Assembly: GCF_001954275.1 (NCBI RefSeq) | Contig: NZ_MBEU01000085.1 | Coordinates: forward strand, 22,597 to 86,596 | Direction: 5' to 3' | Length of the DNA: 64,000 bases | From: Mycobacterium sp. IS-836 | GTDB taxonomy: Bacteria; Actinomycetota; Actinomycetes; Mycobacteriales; Mycobacteriaceae | In this document: positions 1 to 9,750 of the stretch, piece after piece | Numbering within the stretch: position 1 is the first letter of the stretch | Layout of the letters: each line of letters begins with the position of its first letter | The notes under the pieces: generated by a model | The model's database searches: none | The model's input: only the letters and a program-made list of their open reading frames with translations | What the model was told of the DNA's origin: nothing | Program-made: the position numbers and the translations under genes

Positions 1-1
1 G

Positions 2-286
2 GCGAATATCGGGCCCGCGGACGTCGAGGCGTGGCTGGCCGACCCGGCCCATGCCCCGCACGGCGGGGAGTCGATAGCCGACCTGGTCGCGCGTGTGAGG
101 GGCTGGCTGGGCGCCCTGACGGGCGACATGTCGCGCGCCGTCGCCGTGACGCATCCCGCGGTGATCCGGGCGGCGATCCTGCTGGCCCTCGATGCGCCGC
201 CGAAATCGTTCTGGCGCATCGACATTGCCCCACTCAGCCAAACCGTCCTGCACTTCCGGGACGGCCGCTGGACGCTGCGGTTGTGA
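2..286 (+). CDS. Histidine phosphatase family protein, C-terminal part (5' cut by window)
   Basis: The reading frame is already open at base 2 and ends at a TGA at 284-286, so only about the last 94 codons are present. The piece contains HGGES, which fits the conserved Glu region of the phosphoglycerate mutase-like fold, and a later VTHPAVIRA in the position of the second catalytic histidine. The N-terminal RHG motif that would carry the phosphorylated histidine lies outside the window. Family members remove phosphate from small molecules; the substrate cannot be told. It converges on lpqF with only 3 nt between stop codons. Confidence 0.75.
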   Translation, partial: ANIGPADVEAWLADPAHAPHGGESIADLVARVRGWLGALTGDMSRAVAVTHPAVIRAAILLALDAPPKSFWRIDIAPLSQTVLHFRDGRWTLRL

Positions 287-289
287 GGG

Positions 290-1654
290 TTACCGCGGTG
301 CGATCAGCGCGAACACCTGCTTGGCGACCTGCAAGAACCAGCCGGTCGCGGTCGGGCCATGATCGCGGGGCCAGTTCAACTGGAAGCTGACCACCCACGG
401 CTGCCCTGTCTTGTCGACGGCGTACCAGCTGAACGTCAGGTCGCCCGGTAGGCCGCCGGCCTTCGCGCCGATGTACGGCCAGACGTTGCGGTCGAGCTGG
501 ATACCCGATACGGCGGACAGGATCTGCCTTACCGGCGCGGCCGCGCCCACCGCGTCGGCCTGCAGCGCCGCGTGGACTCGGCAGATGTCGTCCGCGTTGC
601 CGTACCACTCAGCGCCGTAGCTCGAGGCCGGGGTGTGGGCTCGGGTCGGATCGGGTTGATAGGGAGCGGAATTCGCCTGCGCCAGCAGCCGAGCCCGGTC
701 GTCCGGCGAACCCTGTTTCCACTGGTTGCGCAGATCAGGTTGGCCCCAGCCGACGGAGAACAGCTCGTACATCGTGGGGAAGGGCGTCATGCTGGCTGGA
801 TCGTGGTGGCCGGCCGTCGCGAGCGCTTCCTCGATCGCATGCGTGCCCATCCGCCCGATCAGCAAGTCGGTCGCCATGTTGTCGCTGGTGGCGATCATCT
901 TCTCAGCGGCCGTGCGAACCGAAACATGAGCTCCCGGAGGCAATTCCAGGCCCGAGGAACCGACGGCCCTACTCTTCTCCGTGACCGTCAGCTGGTCATC
1001 CCAGGACACCGTGCCGTTTTGCACCGCACCCGCCAGCGCGTGCAGCACGTACAGCTTGAAAATCGATGCCAGCGGCAGGGATTCGCGGGCGTTGGTGCCC
1101 TGCACCGGGTCGCAGCGACCGTTGTCGACCTTGGAAACCTGGTAGGAGTAGCGGGCACCGGTCTTGCTCAACACCGCATCGACGTCGTGCCATGACGCGA
1201 CCGTCGGGGGTTGCGTCTCGAGATCGAATCGATCGACACGCCCGTCGTCGTCGGTGTGGATCCGGATGTCTTGTCGCGCACCGTAAGAGGAGATGAGATG
1301 CAGCGTGGCAACGCTTGCGCCGATGTCGACGCCCCCAAGGGTGAAGGGGCGATCCCACCACAGCCCCTCCATGGTGGTTTCCACCGATTCGACCTTGTCG
1401 GACGCGGCCAGCGTGCGCACACCGACCGGGCCGATGGGCCAGTCGGAGTTCAGCATGTCCAACGTCTGCTGCGCACGGATACCGGGCGGAGTCCGGGTGT
1501 CGATCTGCCGTCCCGGGTTCGCCGCGTTCGCCTGCGGCGAGGGTGAGGGCGCGCAACCGGGCGCCAGGGTGACCACGAGTGCTGCGGCGGCGCTCATCGC
1601 CGCCGCCCGGCGCCGCGCGGATGGCCGCTTGCTAGCCGGTCTTGTTGGCGGCAA
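290..1654 (-). CDS. lpqF: Lipoprotein LpqF, class A beta-lactamase-like fold
   Basis: Orthologue of Rv3593 by position and length (454 aa with this start). The N-terminus has an arginine cluster (RRR), a short hydrophobic stretch and a lipobox ending LAPGC, so it should be a membrane-anchored exported lipoprotein. An SIFK matches the SxxK active-site serine, SDN follows, and KAGG stands where beta-lactamases have KTG. Whether it hydrolyses beta-lactams is not known to me. The start is uncertain: TTG at 1654 overlaps the end of mhuD by 23 nt and gives a full signal peptide, whereas ATG at 1597 would remove the positively charged n-region. It is probably co-transcribed with mhuD. Confidence 0.8.
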   Translation of the reverse strand: MPPTRPASKRPSARRRAAAMSAAAALVVTLAPGCAPSPSPQANAANPGRQIDTRTPPGIRAQQTLDMLNSDWPIGPVGVRTLAASDKVESVETTMEGLWWDRPFTLGGVDIGASVATLHLISSYGARQDIRIHTDDDGRVDRFDLETQPPTVASWHDVDAVLSKTGARYSYQVSKVDNGRCDPVQGTNARESLPLASIFKLYVLHALAGAVQNGTVSWDDQLTVTEKSRAVGSSGLELPPGAHVSVRTAAEKMIATSDNMATDLLIGRMGTHAIEEALATAGHHDPASMTPFPTMYELFSVGWGQPDLRNQWKQGSPDDRARLLAQANSAPYQPDPTRAHTPASSYGAEWYGNADDICRVHAALQADAVGAAAPVRQILSAVSGIQLDRNVWPYIGAKAGGLPGDLTFSWYAVDKTGQPWVVSFQLNWPRDHGPTATGWFLQVAKQVFALIAPR

Positions 1655-1946
1655 CGTCCAGCACAACCTCGAATTCCAGCAGCGTCGCGCCTGTCGCCAC
1701 GGGGTTGGCCCGGTGGCCGGCATGGGCTTCGATGGCAGGCCCTTTCGCCCACGCCTGGAATGCTTCATCGGACTCCCAGTGTGTCACCACGAAGTAGCGG
1801 TCCTCACCCTTGACCGGACGCAGCAGCTGAAAGCCGAGGAAACCGGGTTGGTTCTCCACCGCGTGCGCGCGATGGGCGAACCGCTTCTCCAGCTCGGGGC
1901 CAGCGTCGGCGGGTACTTCGATTGCGTTGATCTTCACCACTGGCAT
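1632..1946 (-). CDS. mhuD: Haem-degrading monooxygenase MhuD
   Basis: A 104-aa ABM-fold protein matching Rv3592. MhuD-type enzymes bind haem and open the porphyrin ring, releasing iron and mycobilins, in the cytoplasm. The residues known to matter in M. tuberculosis MhuD are all present at the same numbers: Asn7, Trp66 and His75 (the haem ligand). The start codon is ATG at 1946. The upstream gap is only 63 nt to a divergent hydrolase. It contains a TAGCCT a few bases before the ATG, so a leaderless or very short-leader transcript is possible. Its 3' end overlaps lpqF. Confidence 0.92.
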   Translation of the reverse strand: MPVVKINAIEVPADAGPELEKRFAHRAHAVENQPGFLGFQLLRPVKGEDRYFVVTHWESDEAFQAWAKGPAIEAHAGHRANPVATGATLLEFEVVLDVAANKTG

Positions 1947-2009
1947 TCCGCTAGGCTACCGCGGCCCCTCGCCCGTCGAACTCGAGGGCGCTACACGCAA
2001 GATGGTCAT

Positions 2010-2765
2010 ATGCCCGGCGATCTGCTGACCTGCCACGGCGGCCAAGGCGCGCCGTTGGTACTGGTGCACGGCCTGATGGGCCGAGGCACCACCTGGTCGC
2101 GGCAGCTGCCGTGGCTGACCCGTTTGGGCACCGTGTACACCTACGACGCACCGTGGCACCGCGGCCGCGACGTCGACGATCCGTTTCCGATCAGCACCGA
2201 GCGGTTCGTGGCCGATCTCGGCGATGCGGTGAGCGGGTTGGGGGCACCGGCCAGGATGGTCGGGCACTCGATGGGTGCCCTGCACTCGTGGTGTCTGGCC
2301 GCGCAGCGTCCCGATTTGGTGTCGGCCCTGGTGGTCGAGGACATGGCCCCGGACTTCCGTGGCCGCACCACCGGCCCATGGGAGCCCTGGCTGCACGCCC
2401 TCCCGGTCGAATTCGATTCCGCGCAACAAGTATTCGATGAATTCGGCCCGATCGCGGGGCAGTATTTCCTGGATGCCTTCGATCGCACCCCAACGGGTTG
2501 GCGGTTGCACGGCCACACGTCGCGATGGATAGAGATCGCCGCCGAGTGGGGCACCCGTGACTACTGGTCGCAGTGGCGGGCCGTGCGGGCGCCGGCGCTG
2601 CTCATCGAGGCCGGCAACTCGGTCACGCCGCACGGCCAGATGCGTGCGATGACCCAAACCGATTCCCCGACAACATATTTGGCGGTCAAACAGGCGGGTC
2701 ACCTGATCCACGACGAAGCGCCGCGGGTGTACCGCGAGGCGGTCGAGTCATTCCTCGCCGGCTAA
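2010..2765 (+). CDS. Alpha/beta-fold hydrolase (Rv3591c type)
   Basis: The protein has 251 aa from ATG 2010; the open frame extends much further upstream but that part lies over mhuD and lpqF in the antisense direction. LVHGLMGRG forms the oxyanion-hole loop, GHSMGA is the nucleophile elbow (Ser), and QAGHLIHDE near the C-terminus supplies the histidine. No signal peptide is visible, so it is probably cytoplasmic. The substrate is unknown. The stop codon overlaps the 3' end of mutY on the other strand by 18 nt, making a convergent pair. Confidence 0.85.
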   Translation: MPGDLLTCHGGQGAPLVLVHGLMGRGTTWSRQLPWLTRLGTVYTYDAPWHRGRDVDDPFPISTERFVADLGDAVSGLGAPARMVGHSMGALHSWCLAAQRPDLVSALVVEDMAPDFRGRTTGPWEPWLHALPVEFDSAQQVFDEFGPIAGQYFLDAFDRTPTGWRLHGHTSRWIEIAAEWGTRDYWSQWRAVRAPALLIEAGNSVTPHGQMRAMTQTDSPTTYLAVKQAGHLIHDEAPRVYREAVESFLAG

Positions 2766-3620
2766 CCCGAAGCGGCCGTCTGGAGTCTGGGTCACCAACC
2801 CGTCGGCGAGTAGCGAATCCAGTGCCCGGTCGCGCTGAGCGCAATTGGTTAGCCACGCCACGTCCAGCTGGGCGCGCGTCACCGGTGAATCGTTGGTCCG
2901 CAACACATCCAGCAATCGCCCGCGGACCTGACGGTCCGTTCCGGCGTAGGTCTGGACGCGTCGCGCCGGACCCTGCGCCGGCGGGTATCCGGCCAGCCGC
3001 CACGTGCACCGGTCCAGGGGACATAGCCCGCATCGCGGGCTGCGCGCGGTGCACACCGTCGCGCCCAGTTCCATCAGTGCCACCGAAAACTTCGGCGCCG
3101 TGTCGTCGCGCGGCAGCAGGGCCGCGACGTCGGCGTGATCGCGCGCCGCGGCGGCCGCGGCGGCGTCGGCCAGGCCGTGTACGGCGCGGGCCATCACCCG
3201 TCGCACATTGGTGTCCACCACAGGTACAGCGTGGCCATAGGCGAAGCAGGCCACGGCGCGCGCGGTATAGCTGCCGATACCGGGCAGCGTCAGCAGGGTT
3301 TCGACGTCGTCGGGAACCACGTCGCCGTGGTCGCGGGCGATGACCGTGGCGCATTCGTGCAGCCGCTTGGCCCGCCTCGGATAGCCCAGCTTTCCCCAGG
3401 CGCGCAGGACGTCGGCCGCGCTGGCGGCGGCCGTGGCCGACGGGGTGGGCCAGCGTTGTACCCAATCCGGCCAGATCGCCAGCACCCGGGCCACCGGCGT
3501 CTGCTGCAACATGAACTCGCTGACCAGGATCTGCCACGCGCTGATTCCGGGTTCGCGCCACGGCAGGTCGCGGCGCGATCGGTCATACCAGTCGATGAGC
3601 TCGTTCGGAGGGACGTTCAT
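2748..3620 (-). CDS. mutY: Adenine DNA glycosylase MutY
   Basis: MutY removes adenine mispaired with 8-oxoguanine. The 290-aa protein (Rv3589 orthologue) has LPWRE near the N-terminus, VSEFMLQQT with the catalytic Glu, a helix-hairpin-helix LPGIGSYTAR, VVDTNV with the catalytic Asp, and the four-cysteine iron-sulphur loop spaced C-x6-C-x2-C-x5-C. The C-terminal 8-oxoG recognition part is short, as in other mycobacterial MutY proteins. ATG 3620 was chosen because an upstream ATG (3635) would almost meet canB. The divergent canB start lies only 25 nt away. Confidence 0.93.
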   Translation of the reverse strand: MNVPPNELIDWYDRSRRDLPWREPGISAWQILVSEFMLQQTPVARVLAIWPDWVQRWPTPSATAAASAADVLRAWGKLGYPRRAKRLHECATVIARDHGDVVPDDVETLLTLPGIGSYTARAVACFAYGHAVPVVDTNVRRVMARAVHGLADAAAAAAARDHADVAALLPRDDTAPKFSVALMELGATVCTARSPRCGLCPLDRCTWRLAGYPPAQGPARRVQTYAGTDRQVRGRLLDVLRTNDSPVTRAQLDVAWLTNCAQRDRALDSLLADGLVTQTPDGRFGLAGEE

Positions 3621-3645
3621 TCGCCCGTGCGGCATGATGTGTGCC

Positions 3646-4263
3646 ATGCCCAACACCAGCCCGGTAACCGCGTGGAAAGCACTCAAAGAGGGTAACGAGC
3701 GATTCGTGGCCGGCAAGCCGCAGCATCCCAGCCAGAGCGTCGATCACCGGGCCAGCCTGGCCGCGGGTCAAAAGCCCACCGCGGTGATATTCGGCTGCGC
3801 GGACAGCCGGGTGGCCGCCGAGTTGCTCTTCGATCAGGGCCTGGGCGACGTGTTCGTGGTACGCACCGCCGGTCAGGCGATCGATTCGGCGGTCCTGGGC
3901 TCCATCGAGTACGCGGTGACGGCCCTCGACGTGCCGCTCATCGTCATCCTCGGCCACACCAGTTGCGGTGCCGTCAAGGCGGCGATACAGGCGATCGATG
4001 ACGGCGCGATACCGGCCGGTTTCGTCCGGGACGTGGTGGAGCGGGTCGCGCCGTCGATCCTGATGGGCCGCCGCGACGGGTTGAGCCGGGTCGACGAGCT
4101 CGAGGAACGCCACGTGCGCGAGACGCTGGCGCAGCTGGTGGCGCGTTCGACGGCGATCGCGGAGCGGGTCGCGGCCGGCACGCTGGCGGTAGCGGGCGTC
4201 ACCTATCAACTCGCCGAAGGGCACGTGGTGCTGGTCGACCACGTGGGCGATATCGGCGAATAA
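3646..4263 (+). CDS. canB: Beta-class carbonic anhydrase
   Basis: This 205-aa protein interconverts CO2 and bicarbonate and corresponds to Rv3588c. The zinc ligands Cys51, His104 and Cys107 and the Asp53-Arg55 dyad (CADSR, HTSCG) are all visible and match the numbering in M. tuberculosis. No export signal is present, so it acts in the cytoplasm. The ATG at 3646 leaves 25 nt to the divergent mutY start, so there is little room for a leader or a Shine-Dalgarno site. Translation may be leaderless. Confidence 0.95.
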   Translation: MPNTSPVTAWKALKEGNERFVAGKPQHPSQSVDHRASLAAGQKPTAVIFGCADSRVAAELLFDQGLGDVFVVRTAGQAIDSAVLGSIEYAVTALDVPLIVILGHTSCGAVKAAIQAIDDGAIPAGFVRDVVERVAPSILMGRRDGLSRVDELEERHVRETLAQLVARSTAIAERVAAGTLAVAGVTYQLAEGHVVLVDHVGDIGE

Positions 4264-4329
4264 CGGCCTCTTACACGCCTGCTGGCCAGCTAACATCGCG
4301 ACACGCCGAGGCGGGTCGGGCAAAACCAC

Positions 4330-5157
4330 GTGACCTGGCCCTACGGTGTGAATGTGCTGGATCTGGAACCGCGTGGCCCGCTACCGACCGAGATCTATTG
4401 GCGGCGCCGGGGCCTGGCCCTGGGCATCGCGGTAGTAGTGATCGGGATCGTCGTCGCCACCGTCATCGCCTTCATGAGCAACAACGCGGGCGCAAAACCC
4501 GCCAACGCCGACAAACCCAACTCCGCGCAAAGCAAGCCGGGATCGCCCGCACCCCAGGCGCCCCCGCCGGTGGCGCCAGAAGGGCCCGCACCGGTGCCGG
4601 CGCCGCAGGGCCAAAACCCGGAGTCGCCGACACCCACCGCCGCAGTGCAGCCGCCGCCGGTGCTGAAGGAGGGCGATGACTGCCCCGATTCGACGCTGGC
4701 CGTCAAGGGACTGACCAACGCTCCCCAATATTTCATCGGTGACCAGCCGAAATTCACCATGGTCGTCACCAACATCGGGCTGGTGTCCTGCAAGCGTGAC
4801 GTCGGGGCCGCGGTGCTGGCGGCATACGTGTACTCGCTGGACAACAAGCGGCTGTGGTCCAACCTGGACTGCGCGCCGTCCAACGAGACGCTGGTCAAGA
4901 CCTTCACCCCGGGTGAACAGGTGACGACCGCGGTCACCTGGACCGGGATGGGGTCGGCGCCGCATTGCCCGCTGCCGCGGCCGGGAATCGGGCCGGGCAC
5001 CTACAACCTCGTAGTGCAGCTGGGCAACCTGCGCTCACTGCCGGTCCCGTTCATCCTCAACCAGCCGCCGGCGCCGCCGGGTCCGGTGCCGGGTCAGCCG
5101 GCGGTGCCGCAGCCCGAAGCGCCGCCCGGGGTTCCCCCGGGTCCCCCTACGGGGTAA
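4330..5157 (+). CDS. Single-pass membrane protein, proline-rich (Rv3587c type)
   Basis: 275 aa from GTG 4330. A short cytoplasmic segment is followed by one membrane helix at about residues 30-50. Next is a Pro/Ala/Gln-rich linker, then an extracytoplasmic domain with a few cysteines (CPDST, SCKRD, DCAPS, HCPLP), and finally a second Pro-rich tail. The arrangement suggests a type II membrane protein with the folded domain outside. Rv3587c is conserved across mycobacteria and usually listed as essential or near-essential, but I know of no assigned function. It converges on disA with a 6-nt gap. Confidence 0.82.
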   Translation: MTWPYGVNVLDLEPRGPLPTEIYWRRRGLALGIAVVVIGIVVATVIAFMSNNAGAKPANADKPNSAQSKPGSPAPQAPPPVAPEGPAPVPAPQGQNPESPTPTAAVQPPPVLKEGDDCPDSTLAVKGLTNAPQYFIGDQPKFTMVVTNIGLVSCKRDVGAAVLAAYVYSLDNKRLWSNLDCAPSNETLVKTFTPGEQVTTAVTWTGMGSAPHCPLPRPGIGPGTYNLVVQLGNLRSLPVPFILNQPPAPPGPVPGQPAVPQPEAPPGVPPGPPTG

Positions 5158-5163
5158 CCGAGC

Positions 5164-6246
5164 TCAGCTCAGCGGGTCGGCGATCGTCGACTCCGCCAAA
5201 TGCGACAACCCCTCCCGCACGTGGCGGGCCCACATCGTGCCGATGCCGTCCACCGATTGCAGGTCGTTGGCGCTGGCCGCCAGCAGGCCCTGCAGCGTCC
5301 CGAACGCCCTGACCAACAAATCCACGTGGGCGAACTGCAGCCGCGGGATACCGGCCATCGCGCGATAGCCACGGGGGCTCAGCGCCGAGTCCTGCGCCTC
5401 GGCGGTCGTCGGATACCCGAAAACCTTTGCCAGCGAAGTGAAGTCGAGCAGCTCGGTGTCCGACAGGGCGTCCAGTTCGCCAAGGGTGGCAGTGATTTGC
5501 GCTTCGGACAGCGGTTCGGGGCTGGCGTGATAGTCGCGCACGATCAGCGCGCGGGCGGTGTCGTTGCCGCCCAGCAGCTCCTCGAGCTGCAGCCGCAGCT
5601 GACGCCCGTCGGTGCCGAGCTCGACGCAGTCGTAATCGATCGCCAGCCCGATCCGCCGGACCAGCTCCAGCCGCTGCACCACCGTCATCGCGTCGCGCAG
5701 CGTGACGAAGTCCTCGATCTCGGCCCGCGACAGCTGCCTGCTGACCTCGTCGAGCCGGGCCTTGTAGCGTTCCAGGGTCGCGATGGCCTGATTGGCCCGC
5801 GACAGGATGGTCGCGGAGTCCGCCACGACGTGCCGTTCCCCGGCGACGTAGACGGTGACGATGTTCATCGAGTGGCTGACCGAGATCACCGGGTGGCCGG
5901 TCTGGATGGCGGCCCGTTCGGCCGAGCGGTGCCGCGTTCCCGATTCGTCGGTGGGGATCGACGGGTCCGGGACCAACTGCACATTGGCGCGCACGATGCG
6001 GCTGCCGTCGGTGGACAGCACGACGGCGCCGTCCATCTTCGCCAGCTCGCGCAGCCTGGTCGGCGCGTAACGGACGTCGAGGGCGAAGCCGCCGTCGCAG
6101 ATGGCCTCGACGTTCTCGTCGTTGCCGAGCACGATCAGCGCACCGGTGCGGCCGCGCAGGATGCGCTCGAGGCCGTCGCGGAGCCCGGTGCCGGGCGCCA
6201 GCCGGGCGATGGTCTCACGCAGGGTCGGACGGGTCACAGCGTGCAT
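5164..6246 (-). CDS. disA: DNA integrity scanning protein DisA, diadenylate cyclase
   Basis: DisA makes cyclic di-AMP from two ATP and scans DNA for branched structures. The 360-aa protein has the DAC domain first (MDGAVVLS with the DGA motif; GTRHRSA with RHR). A helical spine follows, then a C-terminal helix-hairpin-helix domain (about residues 300-350, VDGIGTMWARHVREG). ATG 6246 matches the start of Rv3586; the open frame runs 11 codons further upstream. The gene lies 35 nt downstream of radA on the same strand, and the two repair-linked genes are probably co-transcribed. Confidence 0.95.
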   Translation of the reverse strand: MHAVTRPTLRETIARLAPGTGLRDGLERILRGRTGALIVLGNDENVEAICDGGFALDVRYAPTRLRELAKMDGAVVLSTDGSRIVRANVQLVPDPSIPTDESGTRHRSAERAAIQTGHPVISVSHSMNIVTVYVAGERHVVADSATILSRANQAIATLERYKARLDEVSRQLSRAEIEDFVTLRDAMTVVQRLELVRRIGLAIDYDCVELGTDGRQLRLQLEELLGGNDTARALIVRDYHASPEPLSEAQITATLGELDALSDTELLDFTSLAKVFGYPTTAEAQDSALSPRGYRAMAGIPRLQFAHVDLLVRAFGTLQGLLAASANDLQSVDGIGTMWARHVREGLSHLAESTIADPLS

Positions 6247-6281
6247 TCTGCGGCCCGATTGGGCACTGCGTCTAGCCACGT

Positions 6282-7700
6282 CTAGCCACTGAGGCCCGGA
6301 ATCGCGTTGCCGCGGTGGTCGCCGATGTCGACCATGTGCTCCAGCGCGGCGCCGATGGTGGGTGCGCGCAGCGCCCGCATACCCGGTGGCACGATCTCGC
6401 GTCGCGGGTCGTCGCCGTCGGGGATCAGCGCGATGTTGAAGCCCTGCCGCGCGGCTTCGCTCAGCCGCCGTTCCATGCCGCTGACGCGGCGCAGGTCGCC
6501 CGCCAGGCCCACCTCGCCGATCATCACCGCCGTCGTGGGCAGCGGCAGCTTCGCATACGCCGACGCCAGCGCCACGGCGACCGCCAGGTCGGACGACGGA
6601 TCGGTCAACCGCATGCCGCCCACGGTGGACAGGTAGATGTCGTTGACGGCGATCGCCAGCCTGGCGTGCTTTTCCAGCACGGCCGCGATCATCGCCGCCC
6701 GCGAGTGGTCGATTCCGCTGACGGCGCGGCGCGGCGAACCGCCGGACGGCGTCGCCAGCAGCGCCTGGACTTCGCCGATGAGCGGTCGCTTGCCGTCCAG
6801 CGTGACCGTGATCGCGGTGCCTGCGACCGGCGCGGGCCGTTGATCCAAGAACAGGTTCGACGGATCGGCCACGCCTTCAATGCCGTTGTCGTGCAACATG
6901 AAACAGCCGACCTCGTCGGCAGCACCGAACCGGTTCTTGATCCCGCGGACCATCCGCAGCGTGCCGTTGCGGTCGCCCTCGAAATGCAGCACCACGTCGA
7001 CGAGGTGCTCGAGTGACCGCGGCCCGGCAATGGCCCCGTCTTTGGTGACGTGCCCGACGAGGATCAGCGCGACGTCGCCGGCCTTCGCGGCGGCGGTCAG
7101 CCTCGCCGTGACCGCGCGCACTTGCGTAACGCCCCCCGCGACACCATCGGCCTCGGTGGTGGACATCGTTTGCACCGAGTCGACGATGACCAGCGCGGGC
7201 TGCACCGTCGCGATGTGGTCGAGCACGGTGTGCAGATCGGATTCGGTGGCCAGATAGAGCTCGTCGCCGCCGCAGCCAATCCGGTCGGCGCGCAACCGGA
7301 TCTGGCCGGCGGACTCCTCACCGGAGATGTACAGCGCGCGCCTGCCGGACTGCGCCCAGCGATGGGCGACCTTGAGCAACAGCGTCGACTTGCCCACGCC
7401 CGGATCGCCCGCCAGCAACGTCACCGACCCCGGCACCACACCGCCGCCCAGAACGCGGTCGAGTTCATCCACGCCCGTCGACCGGTGCCGGCTGACGTTG
7501 GGCGCAATGGAATTGATCGGGACGGCTTGCGAGCTCGATCCCGAAGCCAGGCCCACCCGGCGACCGTTACCGCCGACCGCGCTGAGCACCGCTACCTCGT
7601 CGACCGTGCCCCACGTGCCGCACTCCAGGCAGCGACCCACCCACTTGGCGGTGACATGCCGGCATTCCGAACAGCGGTATTGCGAGCGCACGTTTGCCAC
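6282..7700 (-). CDS. radA: DNA repair protein RadA
   Basis: This RecA-like ATPase promotes branch migration in homologous recombination. The 472 aa show an N-terminal zinc ribbon (Cys10, Cys13, Cys24, Cys27), a Walker A GDPGVGKST near residue 100, the RadA signature KNRFG, and a C-terminal Lon protease-like domain without protease function. The start is GTG 7700. lpqE lies 59 nt upstream and disA 35 nt downstream, both on the same strand. This is the Rv3585 orthologue. Confidence 0.95.
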   Translation of the reverse strand: MANVRSQYRCSECRHVTAKWVGRCLECGTWGTVDEVAVLSAVGGNGRRVGLASGSSSQAVPINSIAPNVSRHRSTGVDELDRVLGGGVVPGSVTLLAGDPGVGKSTLLLKVAHRWAQSGRRALYISGEESAGQIRLRADRIGCGGDELYLATESDLHTVLDHIATVQPALVIVDSVQTMSTTEADGVAGGVTQVRAVTARLTAAAKAGDVALILVGHVTKDGAIAGPRSLEHLVDVVLHFEGDRNGTLRMVRGIKNRFGAADEVGCFMLHDNGIEGVADPSNLFLDQRPAPVAGTAITVTLDGKRPLIGEVQALLATPSGGSPRRAVSGIDHSRAAMIAAVLEKHARLAIAVNDIYLSTVGGMRLTDPSSDLAVAVALASAYAKLPLPTTAVMIGEVGLAGDLRRVSGMERRLSEAARQGFNIALIPDGDDPRREIVPPGMRALRAPTIGAALEHMVDIGDHRGNAIPGLSG

Positions 7701-7759
7701 GCCATGACGGTATCGGGCTGGACCGACAAGCCCGGCCGCACAGAACGGCGAGTCGTGCC

Positions 7760-8275
7760 TCAGGCGGGCTGTGGCCCCAGCCCGGCCGAGATCGGCACCA
7801 GCACGCTGGCCTGCCCGGCCTTCTCGAAGTTGAAGGTGAAGTTGTAGGTAAGGCCGTTGGTGATGGGCTTGGCGAGGGCGACGGTCGCCTTGGCGGCATT
7901 GCTCGAACCGAGGGGTCCCGGCGCCACCTTCGCGCCTTCGGGCGTACCGACGAAAAGCATCCCGCCGGCGGGCAGTCGCGCGTCGCCAGTGACGGTCACC
8001 GTTCCGATGTCGCTTGTCACGCCCAGCAGCCGGTCCGCGACGTCCGGCGACTGATTGACGGCGACCAGCACCAGGTCCACTGTTCGGCCCGGCTGAATGT
8101 AGTCGCCGGTCTGCACGGCCTGCATCCGGATGTCACGCAGCGCCACGTTGTTGATCGTGACCTTGTTGCCGTTGACGGCGGGCTCCTGGGTGGCCATCTG
8201 CGAGATCTGCCCGGCGCCGCAACCCGTGAGCGCGACGGCGATCAAGGCGACCAGGCCGATCTTGAAGCGGTTCAC
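7760..8275 (-). CDS. lpqE: Lipoprotein LpqE
   Basis: A 171-aa exported lipoprotein with a textbook signal: a lysine near the N-terminus, a hydrophobic core and lipobox LTGC. The mature part is a single small beta-rich domain without recognisable catalytic residues. It corresponds to Rv3584, and no molecular role is known to me. It is the first gene of the lpqE-radA-disA run and faces away from carD. Confidence 0.88.
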   Translation of the reverse strand: MNRFKIGLVALIAVALTGCGAGQISQMATQEPAVNGNKVTINNVALRDIRMQAVQTGDYIQPGRTVDLVLVAVNQSPDVADRLLGVTSDIGTVTVTGDARLPAGGMLFVGTPEGAKVAPGPLGSSNAAKATVALAKPITNGLTYNFTFNFEKAGQASVLVPISAGLGPQPA

Positions 8276-9056
<781 letters not shown>

Positions 9057-9072
9057 AAGCCCAGAGGCTCTG

Positions 9073-9750
9073 GTGGTCGGGGCAGCGGGCGGCATAGTCG
9101 CAATCGTCCCGGCCGCGGGCTCGGGTGAGCGACTGGCGGCCGGGATTCCGAAAGCATTCTGCGAGCTCGGTGGCCGCACCTTGCTCGAATGGGCCGTCTC
9201 GGGGCTGTTGAAGTCGGGGGTCGTTAACCATGTTGTGGCGGCGGTGCCTTCCGATCGCATCGACCAGGCCAAGCAAGTCCTGGGTGCCCAAGCCGTCGTC
9301 GTGGCCGGCGGCGCCGGTCGCACCGATTCGGTCAACCTGGCTTTGTCCGCCCTGCCCGGCCAACCGGAATTCGTGCTCGTTCACGACGCCGCCCGGGCGC
9401 TGACGCCGCCGGATTTGATCGTGCGGGTGGCCGAGGCGTTGCGGTCGGGCCACGCGGCCGTCGTGCCCGCGCTGCCGCTGTCCGACACCATCAAGGCCGT
9501 GGACGCCAACGGGGTGGTGCTGGGCACGCCGGAGCGGGCCGGACTGCGCGCCGTGCAGACCCCGCAGGGCTTCGCCACCGACCTGCTGCTGCGCGCCTAC
9601 GGGCGCGCGGGTACCGCCGAATTCACCGATGACGCGTCGCTCGTCGAGCAACTCGGTGGCCAGGTACACGTGGTCGACGGCGACCCGCTGGCATTCAAGA
9701 TCACCACCCAGCTGGATCTGTTGCTGGCCGAAGCGATCGTGCACCGGTGA
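9073..9750 (+). CDS. ispD: 2-C-methyl-D-erythritol 4-phosphate cytidylyltransferase
   Basis: IspD joins CTP and MEP to give CDP-ME in the non-mevalonate isoprenoid pathway. The nucleotide-binding motif PAAGSGERL is at residues 13-21, HDAAR marks the middle of the active site, and DDASLVEQLGG follows. GTG 9073 gives 225 aa, close to the 231 of M. tuberculosis. An in-frame extension would run back into carD and reads as nonsense. The last 4 nt overlap the start of ispF. Confidence 0.95.
   Translation: MVGAAGGIVAIVPAAGSGERLAAGIPKAFCELGGRTLLEWAVSGLLKSGVVNHVVAAVPSDRIDQAKQVLGAQAVVVAGGAGRTDSVNLALSALPGQPEFVLVHDAARALTPPDLIVRVAEALRSGHAAVVPALPLSDTIKAVDANGVVLGTPERAGLRAVQTPQGFATDLLLRAYGRAGTAEFTDDASLVEQLGGQVHVVDGDPLAFKITTQLDLLLAEAIVHR

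Noticed and set aside
1950..2010. IdeR iron box between mhuD and the hydrolase
   Set aside because: Only a short TAGGCTA-like core is present; the 19-bp palindrome needed for IdeR is missing.
4381..5000. Two overlapping minus-strand frames opposite the Rv3587c-type gene
   Set aside because: They are shadows of a Pro/Ala-rich gene and show no start signals or motifs.
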